A stretch of DNA of 64,000 nucleotides from contig CM022666.1 in the NCBI GenBank assembly GCA_012295275.1, positions 13,603,106 to 13,667,105 of the forward strand, given 5' to 3'. Both the position numbers and the translations under genes were made by a program. The notes below the pieces were generated by a model. That model was not told the origin of the DNA, did no database searches, and saw only the letters and a program-made list of their open reading frames with translations. Below are positions 1-14,623 of this stretch, in pieces; within the stretch, counting starts at the first letter, position 1; each line of letters starts with the position of its first letter. The stretch comes from Chrysomallon squamiferum. Lineage: Eukaryota; Mollusca; Gastropoda; Neomphalida; Peltospiridae.

Positions 1-165
1 TACTGATGTAACACTTCTCAGTGTATTTTGCTTCATGTTTTAATTCGTTCATTCTGTTTGATTGTCTTTGTTTTAAATATGTCGTCTGTAATACCAGCTA
101 TACCTGGTCCACCAAAGAAGGTTTATAAGCATTTAACTTTTTTTATATTTTTTTAAAATTTTATT

Positions 166-196
<31 letters not shown>

Positions 197-498
197 TTTT
201 ATATATTTTTTATTTATTAATTTATTAAATTATTTATTCATTTCAATATTAAATCCTTTTTTTAATATTTTTTTTTATCTGATTTGATTTTTTTTCTTTC
301 TTTGATCTCATTATTTGCCTTATACGTACAAAATACATTTGGAGTCAAATTTATTTGTGTGTGTTCAAAAATCTAAAAAATATCTTTCTTTATTTTAATC
401 ATGTCTTTTCCAATTTAACAGATAAACTTTAAATTCATTCTACCATCAACCACAACTTGTGTTTTATCTTTGTTATCTTTTGTTATCTTTATTTTCAG

Positions 499-2730
499 TT
501 GTGTCGCAAAGTCTTTCTCGGTTTGTATGACAGCCAGGCGTGGCCTGAACCTGACTCCAGAGACGAGCAGAGAGTGCGCGAGTTCATGGTACAAAAGTAC
601 GAAAACAAACGCTGGTATGTGGCTCCGACAGAATCAATGAAAGAAGAAGCTCGACGGATGAATGAAGTGTCAGTGAACAAGACAGGAACCAAACCTCTGA
701 GAACTCTTTTGGGAGACAACACGCCGAAACTAGTGGTTGAAAATCATCAGGTATTTCACAGTTTTCTAACATGCCCAGATAACAGCACTGGCTGCTTCTG
801 TCTGCTTGTTAGCAAAAATTCACTGTGTTTTGGACTTCAGTAAATACATTTTTTTTTCTTGATCCAGTTAGAGTTAATCTGCCATTCCATTTTTGGGGCT
901 GTTTTTAATGTTAAATTGTTGATTATACTGTATATTAAAAGCAAGCAACAGTTTAAAAAAGTTAAAGTAAAACAAAATGCTTACAAACACACACACACAC
1001 ACAGACAAACACATATAGATATATATACATATATATACACACACATATACATGCATACCTTACACAAAATGTAATGAAAAACATAAATTGGTTGATCCAT
1101 AGAATGATATTCTTTACTGATTAATGTCAGTCATGGAACAATTTTCTTAACACTTTCACTTCATCTGCAAAATATCCATTAGTGGTAAGTACTTTTATCT
1201 CATTACTTTAATCACCAACCAGAGGCAAACCCAGGTCTGATCACTTTTTCTATGATTATGTCTTAATTAATATCATAGCCTGTGTGGAAATGATAGTCAG
1301 TTCTTTACTTGCCCATCCTCTTTCTCTAAGGTTTCAAAATTTTATAATTATCACATATGTCTGAATAGATTAATGTTATAAAATAATCAGAGAGAGAGAG
1401 AAAAAAAGTATTTTAAAAAAAGTAAAAAATAAAGTAAAAAGTAAAAAACTGAAAGGTACAAAGGATGTTCCATTATTTAAAGTTAATTTGACTTTAGCAC
1501 TATTGTTATTTTTGAAATATGTACTTATTACTTTTTGTTCTAGCTGAAATTAATTACATATTATCTAATATTTGCCACATTTTATCAACATAACTTGGGA
1601 TAAATGAACCATGATCATTGAAAACATAAAAATGCAGTATGTGTTGCATTCTGCATAGATGTCTGCATATACTGATTAATATTTTGAACCTTGATTGAGA
1701 TATAATGACTAACTATTCCTCTCTTAAACATGACAATAATGTGTTGTATTAGGAAACAAATATAAATCCCAAAGCAATAAATGAATAAAATTATTATATA
1801 TTATTATATATAAGTACGTATAAGCTCATGGAAACAGTTTATTTTTACAACAATTTACTTTCTATCTTCAGTCACCCCAGATGAACAGACCAAACCTTCC
1901 TATTAGTTCAGCCTCTGTAGGAATACCTGCAGCAGCAGCTACAGCAGCAGCAACAGCAACAGCAGTGCCTCCAGCACAGCCGAAGCCACAGACTACTGGC
2001 TTTGATTTACTGGGGGACATCGGAGGGGACCCGTTTGCCAGCACCCCCCCAGCCACTTCAGGTACACTGACATTTGTGATTATCACAAAACATACGTATT
2101 TAGTGAAAACAGTAATTAATATTTGGTTTTAGAAAATTGTAAAATATTTTTTTAGGATAATTTTATGAAAGATGTTTTGATTATACAGACTCCACATGCC
2201 TGCATGAGCACGTAGAGATACACATAAAACTAACAATATTTATTAAAAATAATTCCAAAAACAGCATTTTTATTTTTATTGTTTATTTTTTATTGTATAT
2301 ATATATATATAGGGAGCTGATTTGATCATACATGCAACTGAATACATATCATAATAATGCTTTCAGTTGCATTTAAATTAAATAAATTTATGTAGTGATA
2401 TAACAAGATATTGTAGTTACCGTTTAACTGTTTGAACCTTGGATTATGATAATTGTAATCACTGGAAATATGTTAATTTGAACATGGGCTTGTCCAGTAG
2501 CTGATAAACTTCAGATAACCTGCATATTTGTTTTGAAAATTAGAATGATACAAATGTGATACATGTATCTTTCAATGTTTTTGTGTATTTTAGCCTCTAC
2601 TGATAACATATTAAAGATAGACATTTTTGTATATAAAGAATTTGTGTGTGTATATACTTTATGACACATACACACACAAATTTGTGGTGGACATGTGTAA
2701 TATGTGTAACTATATGGGTGGTTTGGTGGA

Positions 2731-2810
<80 letters not shown>

Positions 2811-3465
2811 CCGTGATTGGTATGTACTGTCCTGCAAACTGGATCTTGTTACGATGATGAGAAAACTATAGCATTTTCAATCTGATATTGACCAGACTTA
2901 ACAAACATTTGATAGCCAGTTATAGTAAATTAATGAGACATTTAAAAAAAAAAAAAAACTATTTCTTTATGATTCAGGGGGAGGAGGAGGAGATGGAGGG
3001 TTTGCTGACTTTGCCAATTTTAACAGCCAGCCTCCAGCCCAGCCTGCTCAGACGTCAACACCTGCATTCCCCATCTCTTCAGGTAACTGATATTTTACAC
3101 CTGCGAAAAGTAGTGTTATACTACAGAGATGTGCTGTTTACAGATACCTGTTCATGTTCTGTATATGTGTTTTTGTGCTTGTGTTTATTTCCATTCAGGC
3201 TTTTCCCCATCTCTTCAGGTAAATGACATTTTACACCTTGTATCATACTAATTATACAGAGATGTACTGTTTACAAATACCTGTTCATGTTCTGTATATG
3301 TGTGCTTGTGTTTATTTCCATTCAGGATTTTTTACAGCATGTGGTTTTTTTTTCATTTGGGTGTGTGTTAAGCATAAAAATGCTTTAAAGAAAAAGTTCA
3401 GATTTTTTAAAATTTTATTTATTTATTCACTTATTATTATTATTTATTATTATTATTATTATTTA

Positions 3466-3542
<77 letters not shown>

Positions 3543-5200
3543 TCTTGATTCAGTCAAAAATAAAAACCTTATTTTCCCAAACCCAGTATCTTATTTCGTT
3601 TGAAATGTTGAAATTATAAAAAAATGAATGAAAACGTTACAAATCTTCTTCTCTTACTTCAGCTCCTCTCCAGCCAATGGGGAGTGGGGCGGGAATTTCC
3701 ACTGCTGCCGCCCCAGCTCAGACAACATCATTCCCCACCACTACAGCATCGTCAGGCGACAAATATGCCGCACTCGCTGAACTGTTCGGTTCCTCCTCCA
3801 GTTCCAACAGCACCACGCCCGTCACTCAGGTGCAGTGGTCTGGCTCCAGCGTCAACGACAGCACCCTGAACTGGAGTGGAGCCTCAGCAAACAATAAAGG
3901 GGGTAGCTCCATTAACTGGACTGGCAGCAGTGTGCCGGCAAGCAGTGGGAGTTCGTCGCTAGGATGGAACAGCCAGCCGTCTGCACAGACTAATACTTCG
4001 GCTGGCTTCGGTGCTGTTAGTACAGGTAAGATGAAATAATTTTAAAATTTTTATTTTTTTATTTTTTTTTTAATAAAATGATGTGGAATGTGGAAAATAT
4101 TTTGAGTTTTGAAGATGTCTGTTGTTATTTTAGTAATTTTTATATCATTTGAGAGAGTATAAAGTTGTGTGTGTGTGTGTGTTCTAGGGATTGGTGAATT
4201 GAGGAGAAATAGTATCTTTGAGAGTCAGAGAAAGGTAGAGAGAGGGATAGGAGGAAAGGAAATATAAAAAAACAGTGTGAAAGTAAGAGAGATAGAGAAG
4301 GAAAGGAGATAAAAAAAAACCACAACTGTTTTTCAGAATCTGATTAATACGTGTTTGTGTTTTTCAGAGTCGTATTTAGCTTCTTTTTGAAAGCCATTAC
4401 CGTATGATTGTTTTTCTTATAAATTATTTTTTATGTGCTTATTTGTCTGCAAAAAAGTGCAAAATAAAAAATCTAAATTTCTTGTTTCTCACTACTAAGA
4501 ATAGCTTGGGTTTACTTTTGTCATATCATTATAACAAAAGTCATGTATTTTATTTTTAATGACATTTGAAATATGTTGGCAAGATATTCATTCATTTTTG
4601 CAGGTACTAGGGTAGTGTCATGTCATGCTTTTAACAGTTAGGTTAAAATTTATTTCATTATTTTAATTCTTTTGTAATACACAACTCACTTAATTAAATA
4701 CAGTTTGAAGAAGGGTTGTTTTCTTCTTGTTTCTTTTCTTATTATTTATCATGACTTAAGCTTTGAATGAAATCATCAGATTTGAATTCTTTTGGTGGCA
4801 AAACAAACTCTCTCTCAGAATATTTCTTTCTTTAAGGATTTTCAAGCTTTTCAGTTCCATTCTGCAGACAAAATATGAATGAAATAGCTTATTTTCTGAT
4901 CATGTTGTTTCCAAATTATTCTTTATTCTGAAATAAATGAAAACTTTATTTTTAAACTGTATGCAGAAAATATTTTCAAACCTGATGGATAATTTTCAGG
5001 TGTTTTTGTTTTGTTTTGTTATTGTTTTGTTGCATTTTTTATTATTTTATTTCATATTTTTTTTTTTTTTTTTTTCAAGTTTTTGTTTAGTTTCCATTTC
5101 TTTTTTTTTAATCTGCATAATCTTCTAAATGTACACTTCAGTTTTTCTTTTGTTCCTTTTTTGATGAGAAATAGCTATTGAGTTACTTAATTTTATTTCT

Positions 5201-5231
<31 letters not shown>

Positions 5232-8200
5232 TAATAATAATAATAATAATGATAATAATTAAATAAAAATGAGTGGTTTAGTTTTCAAACCAGCTTTAAG
5301 TTTAACACTTTTTCTTCACAGGGTTTATTTAAATTAATTTCTAAAAATCATTTTTAAAAGCCTTCATTCTGTTTCATCAAGATTCACTATATAAATTTCA
5401 TATATCATATATTTAGGCTGTTTAAAGTTAATAGAATTTTTTGAAATGTGAAAATTTGGAGTATCTATCTGCTTTATGGACTTACAAGATAACTGATAGT
5501 TATGAAGTACAAAACTCTTAGAAGAAACATACGAAAACAGGAACTGTTTGAAAAAATTAAAGATGATGATTATAATAAATAAATAAATAAATAAAATGAA
5601 AATAATAATAATAATAATAAACTAATGAAGAAAATCGTAATCATTGCTCATAAGAATATTCACATATATGAACATCATTTAAAAACTGCCATCAAGCAAT
5701 CTACCATTATGTCTTGATTAATGTTCATTGATGTTTATTTTGTTGCAATGTCAGATATACAGAAAAGAACAAATCTATTAGGAACACCAGGAAATCCTTT
5801 TCTATCGACTGGTAAACTTTGAAACTTTGCATGGCCGATATTTCTTTTCATTTGTCTTGTTTCTTTTCTTTTTAAATTCTTTTCATTTTTGTTTCATTCT
5901 TGAATGTATTTGCTTTGTTCAAGATTTTCTCCATATTTGTATTTATTTATTTATTTATTTTGTTTATTTATTTAGTTTATTTATTTTGTTTGTGTTTTGT
6001 TATATCTACTGTCTATAAAAGTATCTAATGCCAAATGTCTTGCATAGGATACTAAATTACAAATATATATAGATATATATAGACACATACACAAATAAAA
6101 TATATTATTTATTTATTGTTATTAATGTTTTTTTGGTCCTGACAAATAATCAATATGTTATGAATGTAGCAAACGTTTAATATTTTATGAGTCTCTATGT
6201 CTGAAAAATGTGTTCCTGTTATGAACATGTAAATACAGTTTATACTTAGAGTGTGATAGTTGAAAATAATGAGTAACTGTTTTAAAAAGTCTGTCCACAG
6301 TTGGTTAATATGAATAAATGCATACTGATGAAATTCTGAATAATCTGTCAGTGTATATTTAGAAAGTGCTTGTTTGTTTTTGTTTAAGATACAGTAAGAA
6401 TTCATATAAAAATTAATATTAAAGAAATGTAAGCTTATTGTATATTTTATCACAAAGAAAATTTATATTGTTATAGTGTTTATTGGAAATTTCATTATGT
6501 GTAACATTCTTGAAAGCAGAAGCTAAAAAATAAAAATAATTCTGAAATAATTTTTATTATCACATACTGTGAAAAGTATTTTAATAAAGATTGTTTCTCA
6601 TTAGAAAACTATAATAAATATTCCTTTACAAATCTGACTGGTCATTTTAAATCTGATTAGGTTCTCTGAAGTAGACTGGTTTTATGTGAGAGTGTGAGGA
6701 GCAATATTGGAAACCTGTGTTGTGTTTCCCTGGTTACCAGCCACATCCTGGCATTTAGTTCCAGACATTTCTAGATTGAGGCTCGTAGTCTAATCATACC
6801 ATTCCTGAAATCTGTACTTATTGTTAGAAGACTAGAATAAAGATCTGATTAATTTTTTTTACTGAACTTGGTTCTGGTATGTGTTCTTCATACCTAGACA
6901 TTTTTAGTCCCATTGTTTAACCACAGTAATACATAGGCTGCTCTGAAATCTCTGTAAAACTGGCTGAAGTTAAGACTAAGAGTCTTGTCCTAAAATCTGT
7001 ATAAAATTGTATTAGATATTCTAAAATCCTAATGTAACTGTGTCTCAAATTACTGTTTTTAATATTAACTCTACTTCAAGGCACATTTATATTTATTGAT
7101 ATATTAAAATCAAACTGATTAGACATTAAAGGTATTTTTGTTTCTGGTGTGTTGTGTGTTTGCATGCTTGTAAGTTTTTTTCAGTATCTACTTTTATTAA
7201 CAGTTTGATTTATATACTGTTTTAACATGTTATTTTTTATGACTGCTGATGCTACTGATATCTGGACAGCATGTGTTTGTACACATTGCAACTTGAATAC
7301 TCTGTCAAGCTTAAAATTAATTAGCTATTCACAATTACTGCTTTTGTAAACTTAGAAATTTATTAAGTCTTTTTTCTAGATTTTTAAATTTTAAATTTTA
7401 TTTAAATATTGATGCTGAAATCAATGATTTTGTTTTTCTTGGTTGTTTGTTTTTTAAAAATAAAAAAATTCAAAATTCAAAAATTGATTTGTGAAATAAT
7501 TAATACATTATGTATATGTTTACAAACATTTCTAGTCTGTTAACTCAGTGTGTACCAGATTTAGTCTGTTAAAATTAATTTTTTGAATGTATGCAAAAAT
7601 AGAATTTTTCTTCATATTTGTAAAATGTTGTATCCAGTGATGATCAGAATAAAATCTTTGTTCAGTGACAAACATTCAAAAACTTCAAATATTATTCGAG
7701 TTAGACAACACAAATATTCAAGACTGTTACTCGTTACAGTCTTGAATAAGTTCTAATTAATATTTGTTTTTCGCAGTTACTGCTTACTATTGGCCTTGTT
7801 GTGAATATGTATATATTATATTTCAGCTACCATGAGTGTATTAGAAACAGCATGAAACTGTTAACTAAGTTCTTTATAAGTTTTTATTCTTATTCATGAC
7901 TGCTGTGTCTTTTGATTTTTCTAATGATTTGTCTTACGATAGAGGTGTGTATCTGCATGTAGATGTGTTTGACAACATTTATAAAGGGTTCCTCTGATGG
8001 TCTTCACGAATATCTAAATCTGATAAATCACTGTTTTTGGATCCAATCTTTACTGACAGTAAAGTCTGATGATAATATTTAATGAGCTTGTGAGGCAGAT
8101 GTTTTCCACTTTGTTGTCATCTTTTGTACAGAGAAACAAAACAAGATTAAGACATTCAGTGATACATAAGACAAATTGTAAATCTTTAAATCTATTTTCA

Positions 8201-9913
8201 TGTCATAGTTAACAGAAAATACCAAACTCATTACATCTTCACAAGTTTATTATCATACTTTATTGTTAGCAAAGTGGTATCCTGTATTCGGGAGCACTTC
8301 AGAGCATACTAAATGTATTTTAGTTGTTTATACCATCACAGGTATACGTTCAAAATATTAGTAATGCAAGCAGGACTGAATATTAATCAGTTGTTTTATC
8401 AGTCTTTTATCTGAACAAAAAATATCTTTGTAATGCTAATGAAAGCAGATTTAATAAAAATTATGAAAGTAAAGAAAATAATTACACAACATAAAATTAA
8501 ATGTAAGGACCATAGCTGTTACTGATAAGATCCGTTACAAGTTTTAAAAAAATGAAAAAAAGAAGTAATAATGATGATGATAGTAGTAGTAGCAGTAATA
8601 AAATTAATAATAAATAAATGAAAAAAAGAAAATCAAACAAACATTATTTTCATCTATCTTAGAAATTATACAGTGACGATAAATTTTTTTTTTAGAAAAA
8701 AATGAATAAAATAAAAAAAATTTTACTTCTTTTTATGTGATCCTGTATATTACATAACAACATTTACATTAACTAAATATAAAAATCATCAATAAGACTT
8801 ATTAAAATACATATGTGAGAAAGACTTCATTTTTGTATATATATATATTTTTTCATTTCAGCTGCAAATCCTTTTGGAGGCACAACCAGTGTAGCTCAGC
8901 CGCAGGTGACCCTGGGAACCCAGCCGAACCCGTTTGGGAGTGTCGCGCCGGTCCAGCCCGCGTTTGGTCAGCCCGCAGCTACAGTCGGAGTCCCCCCAGC
9001 CTTCGGTCAGCCAGCGGCCAGTGTGGGTGGCTTTGGTCAGTTCGGGGTCACTCCTCCACAGACAATGGCCAGTGGGTACGGGCAGTTCGGAATTCAAAAC
9101 GGTGGGTTTGGAACGACCGCGGGGACGTTTGGGATCACACAGGTGCCGCCAGCCGTGGGTGGGGCCGCAGCGACCGCACCCGTTTTCGGTGGGCAGGGGT
9201 TTGGTGTGGCTGCCCAGCCTGCAGTATTTGGGGCACAACCAGCGGCTGCCTTTGGTGGACCTGCGTGGGCTGGACAGGTTCCTGCGACACAAGCCGGCAA
9301 TCCTTTCATGGTGAGTTGATGTGTTTGTAAAAAAGGGGAAGCCATTTCTACCCAGAAGCTGTTTGTAACTAACGAATACATAAATTTGTCAAACTGAGAA
9401 TGTTAAACAAGTTATTGTTTCTGGTTTGTTAACAGTCTTTGGTTGAGTTTTATGCCTTTTCATTTGTATTTATTGCGGCTGAATTTTAAGTTAATAATGA
9501 GTTTAAGTAGTATGTATCTTTGTTGATCTTTTTTCTTTCTTGTTTTTGTTAAAAACCAATGTGAAAATAATTATGAATGAGATACGTTTTTGTTCAGAAA
9601 TCAATTTTATTATAATGTAGTCTTGGCCAGTTGTTAGTTTTATTAATTTTGAATTTTATTTTTCACTTGTGGTTTTTTTTTTTTTCTGAATACGTTTTTA
9701 ATTATATAGCAACATGTGTTTAGTTTATTTCATTTGTAAAAGTATTATACTATTTTTCTGAATTATAATATTTAAAAGCATTTATTTAAATAATATTTTA
9801 TGTAATTTATATATACTACTTATTTATTTATTTATTTATTTATTTTGTTTCAGAATGCTGCCACTCAGCAACAAATTCCACCACGAAGCAGTGCGACAAA
9901 TCCATTCTTGTGA
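499..9913 (+). CDS. AGFG1: Arf-GAP and FG-repeat protein (AGFG1/HRB-like), 3' part
   Basis: Seven exons join in frame: 499-750, 1872-2061, 2978-3082, 3663-4025, 5755-5811, 8862-9310 and 9854-9913 (491 residues plus TGA). The first exon encodes the end of the Arf-GAP module, with the family block around KYENKRWYV and the LRTLLGD motif. Downstream come a Gly-rich GGFADFANFN block, SGDKYAALAELF, then a 149-codon exon rich in FG dipeptides (QPAFGQP, GGFGQFG). Five NPF motifs are present, in exons 5 and 6 and at the C-terminus, which ends NPFL. The zinc finger and start codon must lie before the window. In mammals AGFG1 links clathrin/AP-2 endocytosis to EH-domain proteins through its NPF motifs, and its FG repeats resemble those of nucleoporins. 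The exons at 2978, 3663 and 5755 are all phase 1-1 and multiples of three, so each could be skipped without loss of frame. AGFG1 versus AGFG2 is not resolved. Confidence 0.9.
2731..2806 (+). repeat. (TG)n(AG)n compound microsatellite
   Basis: A TG run switches directly to an uninterrupted AG run of about 26 units, in an AGFG intron. Confidence 0.95.
3067..3335 (+). repeat. 136-bp tandem duplication copying an exon end and donor
   Basis: The last bases of the AGFG exon ending at 3082, TTCCCCATCTCTTCAG followed by GTAACTG, recur at 3203 as the same 16 bases followed by GTAAATG. About 130 bp of intron is copied with them, including a ...TTTATTTCCATTCAGG acceptor-like tail at both ends. Together these create a possible 20-nt exon at 3199-3218. 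Its use would break the reading frame. Confidence 0.85.
3429..3538 (+). repeat. (TTA)n plus poly-T
   Basis: Roughly 80 bases of TTA repeats with occasional TTTA units, running straight into about 28 T. It lies in the AGFG intron upstream of the 3663 exon. Confidence 0.9.
5755..5811 (+). CDS. AGFG1: 57-nt microexon of the AGFG-like gene
   Basis: The acceptor tgcaatgtcag and donor gtaaac flank 57 bases that enter and leave in phase 1, exactly matching the exons at 3663-4025 and 8862-9310. It reads DIQKRTNLLGTPGNPFLST, and so adds one GNPFL motif of the kind that EH-domain endocytic proteins bind. It sits alone in a 4.8 kb intron and is too short to stand out as an ORF. Skipping it keeps the frame, so it may be alternatively used. 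Confidence 0.7.
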
Positions 9914-10294
9914 TTAGCATTATTATGACACTTAACTAGTAGGTTAATAAATTGGGCACAACTGTTACAGTAGGCATGGACTGGACGCTTGGAACGGTAT
10001 ACCTCAGAAAAAAATCATTTCCCTTTTTCTTAGGAATACTTAACTACTGTGGTGATGACAGTTATGATGAAAATTTAAAACACATTGGATGCTTGAAAAA
10101 AAAAAAACAAACAACAACTGCACTTTTTGTGATAACAATTAAATCTTCAGTTGCCATAGTAGTGTGTTGTTACTGTGTGTGCGAGTGTTGCCCATGGTGA
10201 TATTTCTCTTTTGTGATGGTTGAATATATTGTTTGTCCAACACAGAAAGCAAGGTGTATTTGTACATAACATATTTACATATATATATTATATA

Positions 10295-10325
<31 letters not shown>

Positions 10326-10879
10326 CTACTCATGATGCAGCTCTGTAAAGTCATGTGGGTCCCTTTCAAGCAGCACTGGGTAGGGTTCATGTTTTCATTT
10401 GTTAAATGCAGTGAAGTCTAGTTTATTTTATTTCTGATTAAAAAAAATAAAAACATTGAAAAGAACAAAGATCCTGCTTCCATAATTAGATATGCTTGTT
10501 CGTTGCTTTCGTCACATTTGTTAAAAAAAAAAAAAAAAAGAAAAAAAAAAAGAGCTACTAAATGTTTTGTAAGTTTTCAGTGAAAAAGCAGTGTAGACAG
10601 TGTAGAGAGAGAGAGAGCTGTGCTGTATGTGAATACTGTGTCTTCTATGTGAATCAGCAAATAAAAACTCTTGAAGAAGAAAATTATTCTACATTTTTAC
10701 CTCTGTCTCAAACTCTACAGTTTTTAATTTGGCTTTTTATCTCGATACTGAAGTGATAAAATTGCAGTTAGCTAAGTCCCTCTAATATTTCTTTAAATGG
10801 TCTCTGCAAAAATACATATAGTAAAATAATAATTTATACATAGAGTGAAATAATAATTTATACATATAGTGAAATAATA

Positions 10880-10918
<39 letters not shown>

Positions 10919-11304
10919 TATATATATATATATTTATAATATTATTATTATTATTATTTTACTTTATACATATTATATTTTCACACACGTACACATATTT
11001 GAAATTCTGAATCTATGTTACCAAGGTAATAATCTGTTTTTGTTCATTATCTGGTATAAATTTGTATACATTTCTAACTTGCCAAATGACGTACAGTTAA
11101 AATGGCACTGACTTTGGTCAGTTATGATTTGGTACCTATAAATCATCATCTTTAAAAAAAAAAAAAAAAAAAAAAATGTATTATCTTTGTGCACTGGTTG
11201 CATAACTCAAGTGTTAACACTACAGAATAAACCATTTATATCTCCCTGTCATAGCATTTAATACAATCATTATATTTTATTAGTAGTGAATGGCAAAAAG
11301 AATT

Positions 11305-11572
11305 TCTTGATGTTGAACATATTTATTTATGTAACTAGACAAGAAACATGTTATCAGTATTTAGTAAAAAACAGATTCTTGATATTTGTTTATGTAAGTG
11401 GAGAAGAATCTTGTTAACAGTATTTAGTAAAGAAAATTCTTGATAATGATTATATTTATTTGTGTAACTGGAGGAGAATCTTGTTAATAGTATTTAGTAA
11501 AAAGAGATTCTCGATAATGATCATTTTTATTTATGTAATAATGAGAAACTTGGAAATAGTATTTTGTAAATC
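11305..11572 (+). repeat. Tandem repeat, about four units of 60-70 bp
   Basis: The phrase ATTTATTTATGTAACT...GAGAA-CTTGTTAACAGTATTTAGTAAA...GATTCTTGATAATGA recurs at about 11320, 11388, 11455 and 11530 with scattered substitutions and small indels. It is noncoding. Confidence 0.75.
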
Positions 11573-13009
11573 TTTTTTCTTGAAAAAGTGTCAAAGCTAC
11601 AGATAAATGATATCAAACATATTTCAGGCTACTAAAATATTGGGAGTGAACTGATTTAAAGTATACATGTGATTAAAAACTGAAGACTAAATATTAATAT
11701 ATATTATTTTATTTGTGTCTAAATGAAATATGAGAGTAAAAAAACTAATGAGAATACATTAAGACTACCATTTTAGTTTTGTTTTTATAATTTCTTGAAG
11801 ATAGAAAAATTGGCTTGCTGTAATTAATTTACTGTAGCAGAATTTAAAATTGGCTTGCTATAATTAATTTGCTCTAGCCTGATTTCTTTAATTCTTTATC
11901 AAAAACTTTGTTTCTCTTCCAAATGACATCACAAAAAAAAAAAAAAAAACAAGACTGGAGTATTTTATTATTACATTTCATTGTTAGAAACTGGTGTTCA
12001 CAAATAAATCTCTAGGTTGTTTTTTTTATAATTTTTTATGCTGTTTGTTCGTGCAAGCAGTAAATGTTAATTGTAAATCTTTCTATTGTTAACTACAGTG
12101 ATTACTCTCATGATGTAATGAAATACTTTTTTTCAGTTCATTATAATATTAAATGTTTAACTGTTTTCTTGTGGATTTGTACAAAAAAACCTGCACAGGT
12201 AAAGATATATCGATTAGGATGTAACTACAAATGATCTGTACATATATTTCTTTTCCTTTCAAGTCAGTTTTGCTTTCTTGAGACCATGAATTCTAAATCT
12301 CTGATTTTCTTTTCTTTATTTTTCACTTTGCTCTGTCTCTAATGATTTTCCACATAACATGATCAGCTTAAGATTAAAATGGTGATTTTTCTTCATTGGC
12401 ACATTTAACCCTAGACACTGAATTGGGGATATTGTTGCAATACAGAGTAAAAAAATGTCATTCATATTCAAATAGTCGTACCTTTGCAAGCTATGTAGAT
12501 TCATGTGGTATCAAAATCAAGCTTATAATGTTAGTAATATGAATATTTGCATAACCCAAATACTGTTTAATCTCTAATTTGATGTGAATGATAAAACAAA
12601 CATACATATACATTCCCCATTGTTATCTATTCAAATATCTTGGACAAACTTCATGAAATGATTTCTTTATTTTTACTGTAGATAATTGCTGGTATTTATA
12701 ATTAACTAGTCAGTGACTTTGAGATGAAAACGAGAAAAACATCAGTTAGCAACTGCAAAGTTCAAGTAATTTTGTGAAAGTTAAAACTGTTACATCTTTT
12801 TTCTAAATATTCCTCTAATACCAATACTAGACTATTTAAATTTTAAACTAGGCCTTATTTAGATGGTTTCTGTTAATTATAATTTGGAAATATTCTGACA
12901 AAAAAGTTAGAGAGCATGAAAAGTGTTCATGTTTCAACCAACAGCACTCAGAAGATAGGCATCTTTGACATAACAGGCAAGATTAATTTATTTTCAGCTA
13001 TGACTATGG

Positions 13010-13360
13010 TGACAAACAGAAACCCATGTTTTTGTGACATGTATACTGTCATGTCCTTATGACATTGAGACTGTTGTATACTGGTGACATGTAGACAGCA
13101 GAGACTCTTGTCTGTGACACATTGATACTGTGATGTCTCTGTGACACAGATGTCATGTTTACTGTGTCTTTGTGATGTACATACAGAATAGGAAACTGTA
13201 ACATCTGTTATTCCCTTCTGAAATGTAGAGATGTCTTGTCTTTATGACATGGAGACTGTCATACCATTGTGACAAATAGAGCTTGACTGTCTTATCTTTG
13301 TGATGTAGAGATTGACATATCTGTGACCTAGAGGCTTACATCATTGTGACACAGATATTG
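13010..13360 (+). repeat. Degenerate minisatellite of TGTGACAT/GACTGTCAT units
   Basis: Variants of TTTGTGACAT-TAGAGACTGTCATGTC repeat about every 30 bases across 350 bp. Units are strongly diverged. No open frame follows them. Confidence 0.65.
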
Positions 13361-14579
13361 CAAAGAACAATTATTTAATAATTCTTAAATTACATTATAA
13401 GGAACAGTCAAAGATGCTGGGGTCAGGTCAGATATGACTGTGAGTTACAAGCTTAAACCAGTCAACTGAATGTTGATGTCTAATGTGACAGTAAAATATT
13501 GATTTTGGCCTGACTTGTATTAGATACCCTGACTAACACTATTGAACGTTAAGTAATTTTTAAACTCTGTGTCAGTTTCTTCAGTATTATGGTTATCTCT
13601 TGCTTTATTTAAACTTTAATTTTCTAGTATTCAGAATGATGACAATCATCTGTAAGTATTAATCTATGATTCCCTTTCAAAAGTTGTAGGTCTTTTTCAG
13701 TCAGTTTATTTAATATATTTAAGTTAATTGAACTTTGCTGTTTTTATTCACTTTGACACTTGAGTAGGCCAGATTGTCTTAGCTTCAGCTTTAATTTTTT
13801 TTAAGTCATCAAACATAGGTTAGAAAAAAGCCTTTTGTTAATAAACTGGCTATCAATCATTCATTTTGCAGAAAAATTAAATTTCAATTTTTTTTTTTTT
13901 TTTTTTTTTTTGGTTTTTTCCCCTTCTTTATTAAAGTAGGAACATTCATTTCCATCATTTGTTGTTTCTGAGTTCTGTTTCAGCTCAATTGTTGCCACCA
14001 TTGCTGTTTGTAAGTGTAGTAGTTTCCACCAATCACTGGCTCACTGTACTTTGATGTTATAACTGGTATTTCTCCACCAGAAGTGCAAACATTATTCGGA
14101 CATAACTTGTAATGTTTATGCTTATTCAGAAATTATAATAGTAAGATTATTGTTTCATACTTTTTCAGCCAGTAATTTTCTTAAGTGCAATATTTTTGCC
14201 CTGTATAATTCCAGAAATTTCTTCAACAAAGCATTAAACTAACAAAACAAACAAAAATCTTAATCTTTAGTTTAAACAGACATCCAGATGAAAAAATCAA
14301 CTTGTAAATAATTTATATGCTTCAAAAGGTGATTAGAAATACACAGAGGTTTGTACAAAAGGGAAATCATTTCATTGTTACAGAATGTTTTTAAATAACA
14401 GTAACATGATGTAGCTTAGTATTGCTAGGAAAAAGTTATTTCAACCAAAGTCTTAGAATTCAGTAACATTTAATAGAATTGTGACAGATATAAAACAGTT
14501 TTGTATTATTTATGCAAACCTTTATGTTTGTGTTCTAACTACAGAAACAAGATTTATTTTAGGACTAAAAGTATGAAAA

Positions 14580-14580
<1 letters not shown>

Positions 14581-14622
<42 letters not shown>
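14581..14622 (+). repeat. Poly-T tract of about 42 bases
   Basis: One G-A-preceded run of uninterrupted T. It could be the poly-A tail of an inserted minus-strand retroelement, but nothing recognisable lies beside it. Confidence 0.8.

Positions 14623-14623
<1 letters not shown>

Noticed and set aside
79-120. ATG with 14 codons (MSSVIPAIPGPPKK) ending at a GT
   Set aside because: No acceptor precedes it, and the residues do not match the part of the Arf-GAP domain that should come before the exon at 499. Treated as intron.
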